Origin: Puccinia triticina
Taxonomy: Eukaryota > Basidiomycota > Pucciniomycetes > Pucciniales > Pucciniaceae
Length of the DNA stretch: 64,000 bases
Assembly: GCF_026914185.1 (NCBI RefSeq)
Contig: NC_070564.1
Coordinates: 5,332,001-5,396,000 of the forward strand
Reading direction: 5' to 3'
This document shows, piece after piece, positions 57,127 to 64,000 of the stretch. Under the pieces are notes generated by a model, which saw only the letters and a list, made by a program, of their open reading frames with translations, was not told where the DNA came from and made no database searches. Within the stretch, counting starts at the first letter, position 1, and every line of letters starts with the position of its first letter. The position numbers and the translations under genes are program-made.

Positions 57127-57976
57127 TGTGGTAGACACTTTAGTTCTGGATGGAAAAATTCAAAAATTTCTAGTTTACATATGTAGTGTTACATTACACC
57201 ATCTTTTGATACACACACTCCCTTCAGTTTACATACACAGTTTTACAAAACTGCATGTATATAGCTTACATACTACCCTTTTACATATGTATGTGGCTGC
57301 GTAGCAACCAGCCAGCCTCATACGCAGCTGTGTAGCAACCACAAGCCACTTATTACAGTAACCCAGCAACCACAAGCCACATTAATAAAGCGGCATAGTA
57401 ACCATGGGGCTGTGCAAGTCAATCAAGCAGACTACACAGCAATACAGAAAGCTGTGCAGGTCACTTGAGAAGACTCCATAGCAACCAGAGGGCTGTGTAA
57501 GCCACACTTGTAACTAGATCACCAGCTAAATTTGCTCATGTATACACTGCCACACTGTACATAGCTGTATTTGCACAGCATTTGTAAAGGCACACCAGCC
57601 AAAACCCCTCATGTACATAGACCACCAGCATAAATGCCTGACATTTTCCTATATAAGGAGGGGCTCTCTCTTCCTTTTCCCCCCCATGGCATCCATCCAA
57701 TCAAGGAGATCATTCCCCCCCCCCCAAGATTCAAATAAATTGTCACCCTCACACTCTCCGCCACATAATAAAATACTAGCTTTATATTTTGAAATGCACA
57801 GTCCATTGTGAGCCACTTGTGAGAAAAGTATTCAACTACACTAGACCACTGTCTTCTTGCTTCCAGCCTAGCTGGGGGTGTTGTCAGTCTTTGTCTTTCA
57901 GAGAAGCAGGGGTTTCCCCACACATACTTCTCTAAATTCAGCCATAAGAGGTGCAAACCGCTTTTGGAGTCTCACA
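57127..57976 (+). repeat. 3' LTR, uninterrupted (empty KDZ site at 57544-57551)
   Basis: An 850-bp copy with TG...CA ends and a TATATAAGG box at 57650. It carries one ACACTGCC where the 5' LTR has two copies around the transposon. Confidence 0.93.
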
Positions 57977-58342
57977 CCGGCGGGTGTGCACTGGAAAAAG
58001 CTCACAGTTTAAGTTGACTAACCTGGTTGAATGGTTTGCCCGGGAGGACTCCGGACCTCAATGACATGTACCTATTATTTGCGCTTTGTGCAATTATATC
58101 AGACCTGACCGTTGTCCGTTGATGATGTCCAATGCATCAAGACTTGCACTAGAGCTTCATTTTGCTTGTTGGTATTGTTCTTTCATTCTTTTTTGCTTGT
58201 TGACAGCACTCCCCCCATTTTGTCACATCTTCCACCAGTTGAGACCAACCCTCTGTTATTGTGACTCAGTCTCCTTCAAGAATTTTCTTGCTCTGTAATT
58301 CAACTATTCAACTTCAACCAGGCTATTGTCAACCAAACCCGG
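57977..58342. other. Flank and probable leader of the following pseudogene
   Basis: No gene is seen. The pyrimidine-rich DNA at 58180-58320 may be the old promoter and 5' UTR of the gene starting at 58343. Confidence 0.4.
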
Positions 58343-58569
58343 ATGGAACTGACTTCCCGTCAGCCTTCTCCGTTGGGTGCGGCTCCTCCGGAATGGACCA
58401 ACGTTTTACTTAATATGTTGATGAAGTTTTTAGCTGGTGAGTCACATTCTCCATACGGAACAAATATAAAATACTGAGACTCTGTCCCCTTGATTTGCCC
58501 CACAGCTCAGACGCCAACAAAAAAGCCACCTCCTCCCTCTCCAAGCAAGCTTTTCGCATGTGTGCCTCT

Positions 58570-60262
58570 CCAGGATACCTTGTATCCCAAAGCACACTCC
58601 TATTGCGGAGTGTGCTTTGGCACACTCCTATTTACAGAGTGTGCTTTGGCACACTCCTATTACGGAGTGTGCTTTTCCACACTCCTATTACGGAGTGTGC
58701 TTTTCCACACTCCTATTATGGAGTGTGCTTTTCCACACTCCTATTACGGAGTGTGCTTTGGCAAAATCCTATTATGGAGTGTGCACTCCCATTACGGAGT
58801 GTGCTTTGGCAAAATCCTATTGCGGAGTGTGCTTTGGCACACTCCTATTGCGGAGTGTGCTTTGGCAAACTCCTATTGCGGAGTGTGCTTTGGCACACTC
58901 CTATTACAGAGTGTGCTTTGGCACACTCCTATTACAGAGTGTGCTTTGGCACACTCCTATTACAGAGTGTGCTTTGGCACACTCCTATTACAGAGTGTGC
59001 TTTGGCACACTCCTACTACAGAGTGTGCTTTGGCACACTCCTATTACAGAGTGTGCTTTGGCACACTCCTATTACAGAGTGTGCTTTGGCACACTCCTAT
59101 TACAGAGTGTGCTTTGGCACACTCCTATTACAGAGTGTGCTTTGGCACACTCCTATTACAGAGTGTGCTTTGGCACACTCCTATTACAGAGTGTGCTCTG
59201 GCACACTCCTATTACGGAGTGTGCTTTTCCACACTCCTATTACGGAGTGTGCTTTTCCACACTCCTATTACGGAGTGTGCTTTTCCACACTCCTATTACG
59301 GAGTGTGCTTTGGCGAAATCCTATTATGGAGTGTGCACTCCCATTAAGGAGTGTGCTTTGGCAAAATCCTATTATGGAGCGTGCACTCCCATTACGGAGT
59401 GTGCTTTGGCACACTCCTATTACGGAGTGTGCTTTGGCACACTCCTATTACAGAGTGTGCTTTGGCACACTCCTATTACGGAGTGTGCTTTGGCACACTC
59501 CTATTACGGAGTGTGCTTTGGCACACTCCTATTAAGGAGTGTGCTTTGGCACACTCCTATTACGGAATGTGCTTTGGCACACTCCTATTACGGAATGTGC
59601 TTTGGCACACTCCTATTACGGAATGTGCTTTGGCACACTCCTATTACGGTGTGTGCTTTGCCACACTCCTTTTATGGAGTGTGCTTTGCCACACTCCTCT
59701 TATGGAGTGGGCTTTGCCACACTCCTCTTATGGAGTGGGCTTTGCCACACTCCTCTTATGGAGTGGGCTTTGCCACACTCCTCTTACGGAGTGGGCTTTG
59801 CCACACTCCTCTTACGGAGTGAGTGTGCTTTGCCACACTCCTCTTACAGAGTGTGCTTTGCCACACTCCTCTTACAGAGTGTGCTTTGCCACACTCCTAT
59901 TATGGAGTGTGCTTTGGCAAAATCCTATTATGGAGTGTGCACTCCCATTACGGAGTGTGCTTTGGCACAATGCTATTACGCAGTGTGCTTTGGCACAATC
60001 CTATTACGGAGTGTGCTTTGGCACACTCTTAGTACAGAGTGTGCTTTGGCACACTCTTAGTACAGAGTATGCTTTGGCACACTCCTACAACGGAATGTGC
60101 TTTGGCATACTCCTATTAAGGAGTGTGCTTTGGCATACTCCTATTACAGAGTTTGCTTTAGCATACTTCTATTACGGAGTGTGCTTTGGCATACTCCTAT
60201 TATGGAGTGTGCTTTGGGATACTCCTATTATGGAGTGTGCTTTGGGATACAGGGTATCCTGG
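58570..60262. repeat. 28-bp palindromic satellite bounded by inverted repeats
   Basis: Around sixty tandem units of 28 bp each consist of an ACACTCC arm, a six-base TATTAC-like loop, a GGAGTGT arm and a GCTTTGG spacer. The array is enclosed by inverted ends: CCAGGATACC and GTATCCCAAAG at 58570-58592, with complements at 60240-60262. Because 28 is not a multiple of 3 and the unit lacks stops, all three + frames stay open for hundreds of codons (a 28-residue peptide period). These frames are by-products, not genes. Confidence 0.95.
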
Positions 60263-60489
60263 ATTTCTTACTGGATATCCCACGCAGGATATCTGGTAGT
60301 GGTTGAAGGTACACAGCACTCCATATTTGTACAACTCAAATTAAATTGCCTGCCCTTGCTTGGTTCCTCATTCTCAAACAGAATTCACCTAGAAAATAAG
60401 TAAGTCAAACAGATTTCTCCTTTCCAATTCCTCCGGATCCCCTCTAAACCAGTTGCTTACCTTCCAAATCCCCAACAGAAATAGAATGC
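60263..60489. other. Short spacer after the satellite
   Basis: A second small palindrome (GGATATCC, then GGATATCTGG) lies at 60272-60297. Otherwise it is probably former intron or exon of the pseudogene. Confidence 0.4.
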
Positions 60490-60961
60490 AATCTCATCAG
60501 TACACAAATGGCGCACTGGCCAAACAACTAGTGAATAACTCGCAGCAAAGCGGTTTGATAGACCCTAAGTTTTCACAACTAAACCCAAACCGTACCCCAG
60601 AGCTTCACATTGACCAGCAAGCTGATATCCCCGTAACACTTTTTGGTCAACTTGGTACACCAGATAAAGTCCAAAGCATCCCAAAACCGAGCCAGCCTGC
60701 CAGAAGCCTTGTCAATTGTAACCTCCAATGTGTCCCATATCCTAGCAAATCAGACCCTCAGCAAGCCAGAAATTTTCACAATGCTACGACAAACCAACAC
60801 AACTTGTCTGATTCTCTGCCTGATCCTCTTCCCAATCCAGATTTTGCTTGCCCCCATCCCAACAAGAAGCCCTTATTGACTCCTGACAATGTCATGTCAG
60901 AATATGAGAAGAAAAACCTGAAAGAGCTCCGCAACCTTCAACAAACACACATCTTTTATAA

Positions 60962-61681
60962 CAACGATGCAACTATTACGCTAAATGTAATTAGCACTGC
61001 TAAAAAAGTAGTGTAGCACTTGCCGCTAATAATCTGGGCAGCTAGCAATAGCGGTAGCGGTCCAGCGCTACATATAGCGCGTAGCGTAGCGACACCCGTG
61101 CTACAACATTTCCCTCCTCCGTGTAGTTTAGCGTTTTGAAGGCGCTAACACTAAAAATAGCTGTGTTTTAGTGCCAAAGCCGCTACATCCGCTAAAACAT
61201 TGCTACATGCCAGTTTAGCGGGATGAACGCTAATTATTCAGATTAGCGCACATTAGCGCAGTAATTAGTGCATCAATAATGGGGCTAATGTGCATCCTGC
61301 TAAATCTTTAACTTAGCCCAAACATTAGGGCATCAACAGCTTATGGATTCTGGAGCTGGAGTTCTAGTTTTTTCCCAGATTAGATAATTACTGCCAATTA
61401 TTCAATAATTACGGCTAATTATTTATTAAATTAGTGTAGCAATAAAGAACGCTAATAGATTGCTATATTAGCCCAGAGCCGCTAAATATAGCTGAAGCGT
61501 AGCAATCAGACACTACAAATCGCTACTTTCTAGTGATTAAAAACTTTGGATTTTTCTCTAAATAGCAGTTAGCGTTAAATGTAATATGCTGGTGCCAAAC
61601 TATCTTTTAGAGTAGCAGCGCTAAAAACGCCGCTAAATTAGTGTCTTACGCGCTAACAGTAGCGTAATAGTTGCATCATTG
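60962..61681. mobile_element. MITE of 720 bp with 20-bp inverted repeats
   Basis: Ends CAACGATGCAACTATTACGC (60962-60981) and its complement at 61662-61681 differ at one base. TTATAA lies next to both ends and may be part of a target duplication. The interior is full of short GCTAA/TTAGC and TAGCG words in both orientations, many palindromic, with no coding frame. It interrupts the pseudogene. Confidence 0.85.
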
Positions 61682-62249
61682 CTTATAAGAAGCTAAACCA
61701 AGCAATCCAGATAGAAGCACAGAACCTTTAATTTGAATATCTGAAGAAGCAGCACCTATTATTGTTAAAGTACTCCCGGCCATTCAGACTTCTCACCAAG
61801 TATCTTGGACAGCGCCGCACCTGACAAAAAAAAAGCAACTGGCACAGGTTCCGAAAGCATAATCAAGATGCGCAGAAGGCTCTACACAACAGTATGTTCT
61901 AAATCATCCAATTTTCTATCATACTCTACTAATTTTATCTGGACTTATTCCTTAATCAACAGCAAATAAAAATATTGGCCAGCGCAACAAGGATGCGGCC
62001 AAATTGTACAAGCAGGGCGGCCAAGACACTTGTGATTAAAGCTCAGCAACCAATGATTTAGTGTTAAGTCAGTCAAACAATCCAAACGCCGAGGAGTGAG
62101 ACCAATTTGGCAAGATCTTCAAATCAGAAAAAACTCTTTGAGAGGAAGTTAAAACTTGGTCTGAAGGAGTTCAACTCATTGTCAGTTTTGTTTATCCATA
62201 CTCCTTCCCCTCACTTCATACTAACTCTTTAGAGCAATTGCAATTAGCT
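61682..62249. other. Degraded pseudogene middle
   Basis: No clear frame; it should correspond to the core (YNNF...LPNPF) of the family but is too eroded to align by eye. Confidence 0.35.
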
Positions 62250-63150
62250 TAAGGAGCTCAGCGACTCCTTTGGAGTTGAAGGGTTTCTTGTGCTTGCTGC
62301 ACAAGACCATCAAAAACCTTTTTTCTTTCAGGGTGGAAGTATTTTAGGCAACAAGTACCTGTGTGTTCTAATTGAAGAGGGTGATCCAATGCAAAAGTTT
62401 GATGTCTGGATGGCGGGAAACAACACGGTGAAGAGAAAAGGAAATCAACTTGGAACAAGAGTTGCTTCCAAGCCACCTACCAAAAGAACTCAAAAGTTGC
62501 TCCAAGCTTTTGATAACTGTGAGTTTTGCCAAGGTTATCATTCTTATTTTTTTGTTTTGGTGCTTAAATTCAAATACTTATCAAGCTCCAACCAATAGGA
62601 TCGCTAGCGCGTAACCATAAATAAATTAGCCAAGAACTGGAAAAAATGTACAGTGAGTAATCAAATTATAGCTCTCAAGTCAAAATTAGTCTGAATGTTA
62701 CTGGCATTCAAATCAACAGTTCAAGCTCAAGAGGAGTTGAATGTACCCAAGAAAGACACTCGCGGCTGGCCAGGCACCAATACTGCTGTTTGACTTGCAA
62801 TCTTTGGCCGTAAGCTTGTTGTTCACCCAAATCCCCCAGGACTCGCACCGGAACACTTGATCAATTGTCCGGTCAAGAAGATGAAGATCAAAGAGACTTG
62901 GCTGGTACTCCGCGGGCTCAAAAACAATTGGATTGAGTTGAAGAAGCATAACTTTGATGCTACCTCCAAGCAATCCCATCAACGTAAGCGGAAACACTCA
63001 GAGCTAGATTCCAAAGAAACTGATTCACGTAAACAAAACAAGCCATCAGAGGATTTCAATGAAGACAACAATGAGGATGATGATGAGGATGACAATGATG
63101 ATTATGAGGACAAGGATGAGGATGAGGATGAGGATGAACACAAAGACTAG

Positions 63151-64000
63151 GATAATAACACGGATTGATATCAAAATTACAGAGCTGGGTGAGAACCATG
63201 CTATCATCTCTTGAATTGTTTTGTACATTTTCTTGGCAGTATGTGATTAGTTACCGCTTGTGCAATGTTTTTTGTCAGCTTCCAATTTCGACAAATTTAA
63301 GTTTTTACTCAATCTTATAGTAAACTATCAAAGCCTACACTACTGTTGCGTTATGTATTGAGTTCTCCAAGGGGAACATGTCCATCATTATGGTGGGATA
63401 CATAGACGCATAGACCAAAAGACATAATTATGTTACAATGAAGCCCAAGTTAGGCTCTATCACCAAACCTCCCTCATAGATGCAGAGAACGCTGTGAGAA
63501 ACAGTCATATGGCCTCACCGCATTGAATGGGACAACGTTGAATGCTGAAGTGTCTAAGGCGCATGTGCTGCTTGCAAGTGCCTGTTGTTTTCAAAGTACT
63601 CTATGTGGCGGCGGCTCTATAAATTGCTTCATTGGTCTTCTGGCCAGCTGAGCAAGCTGTGTGAACTAACACCCGCCAGAACTTGGAGGCACACCTACTA
63701 ATGAACTCCTCCCATGGACTAGTTGGAGATTAAAGAAGCTATGTGGATAGTTCAAAAGCTTGGATTAAATTTTCATGAAGCTTATGTATGAATAAGTAAC
63801 CCAAGTTTTGTAATGAAGGAAAAAATATAAAATATACTAAAGATAAACTGCAAGTGCACACTGGAAATGTGTGGTTTTGTTAAACATCCATAATTTCAAG
63901 TGGCACATGTTGCTTGGGATATATGGAAGCTATCTGGATAGTTCAAAAGCTTGGATTGATTGTTCATGAATCTTATGAATAAAGAATAAAAGTTTTTGAA
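63151..64000. other. 3' flank with a diverged direct repeat
   Basis: A block of about 60 bp with GGATAGTTCAAAAGCTTGGA and TTCATGAA occurs at about 63740 and again at about 63935. No gene is seen up to the window edge. Confidence 0.5.

Larger units (their letters stand above)
43783..57976 (+). mobile_element. Non-autonomous LTR retrotransposon (LARD-like), split by a KDZ transposon
   Basis: Two direct LTRs begin TGTGGTAGACAC and end GAGTCTCACA: the first is 43783-44207 plus 54164-54601 around the inserted DNA transposon, the second is 57127-57976 (850 bp). Inside the first LTR end lies a primer-binding-site-like TGGTGTCCCAACAGTGG (54604-54620). Just before the second lies a polypurine tract (AAGTTGGGGGAGGA, 57113-57126). 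CCGG flanks both outer ends as a possible short duplication. The 2.5-kb internal region has no gag or pol, so it needs enzymes from a relative. Confidence 0.9.
58343..63150 (+). pseudogene. Paralogue of the KDZ partner gene, interrupted by two elements
   Basis: Exon 1 (58343-58436, product starts MELTSRQPSP) and the start of exon 2 at 58506 (AQTPTKKPPPPSPSKLF) are clear, but a satellite element begins at 58570. Coding sense resumes at about 60490-60960 (LLTPDNVMSEYEKKNLKELR, equivalent to the LTADDRRVLTDAY region) and is cut by a MITE at 60962. It resumes at 62250-62520 (FGVEGFLVLAAQD, GGSILG, VWMAGNNTVKRKG). The last part, at 62720-63150, reads KDTRGWPGTNTA, one stop, INCPVKKMKIKETWLVLRGL and an Asp/Glu tail. 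The blocks align in order with the partner gene inside the KDZ element. Insertions and a stop make it non-functional. Some ancestral introns are still visible. Confidence 0.75.

Noticed and set aside
58570..60262. Possible CRISPR array because of regular repeats
   Set aside because: Units are contiguous with no unique spacers, and the genome is fungal.
58490..60403. Four long overlapping + frames (285 to 420 codons) with CALAHSYYGVCFG-type repeats
   Set aside because: They are the three-frame read-through of a stop-free 28-bp satellite; no frame is favoured and there is no domain.

Overview
The window looks like a piece of a repeat-rich basidiomycete nuclear genome, most likely a rust fungus (Pucciniales, Puccinia-like). 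The basis is the gene structure (many short GT-AG introns of about 55 to 150 bp), a fungal Rpd3-type deacetylase and a Cdc25-type phosphatase, a large load of fungal transposon families, and a lineage-type protein family with an acidic Asp/Glu tail that I associate with rusts. The species is inference. Only three ordinary host genes are well supported: a small secreted cysteine-containing protein (11039-11573, +), an RPD3-class histone deacetylase (12952-15943, -, 13 exons) and a Cdc25-family phosphatase (34732-37837, -). Nearly everything else is mobile or repetitive DNA.

Layout. 1-8.4 kb: hairpin repeats, a palindromic minisatellite, a decayed hAT transposase, scraps of LTR and non-LTR elements, and short tandem repeats. 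8.4-10.4 kb: a field of GGAGTGCA palindromes holding a solo LTR (9017-10333), which itself holds a Harbinger-type MITE (9227-10023). 11-16 kb: the secreted protein and the deacetylase. 17.4-18.6 kb: a Helitron helicase scrap and a 408-bp MITE with a 7-bp duplication. 18.9-28.1 kb: a Ty3/Gypsy chromovirus-like element on the minus strand, with near-identical LTRs but broken coding frames. 28.9-31.7 kb: an almost intact hAT transposon with a perfect 8-bp target duplication and one nonsense codon. 32.5-33.3 kb: Helitron remnants. 34.7-37.8 kb: the Cdc25 gene. 37.8-43.8 kb: no recognised gene.

43.8-58.0 kb is the most informative part. An LTR element without gag/pol spans 43783-57976. Its 5' LTR is split by a 9956-bp DNA transposon (44208-54163) with 272-bp terminal inverted repeats and a perfect 8-bp target duplication. 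The intact 3' LTR of the host element preserves the uninterrupted site, so the insertion can be read directly. The transposon carries a 9-exon, 978-codon KDZ (Kyakuja-Dileera-Zisupton) transposase on + and, divergently on -, a multi-exon partner gene with an acidic tail. A broken paralogue of that partner gene lies at 58343-63150. It is interrupted by a 1.7-kb TIR-bounded palindromic satellite (58570-60262) and by a 720-bp MITE (60962-61681).

I resolved exon structures by reading splice sites and keeping phase. All similarity calls are from memory of family motifs, with no database search.
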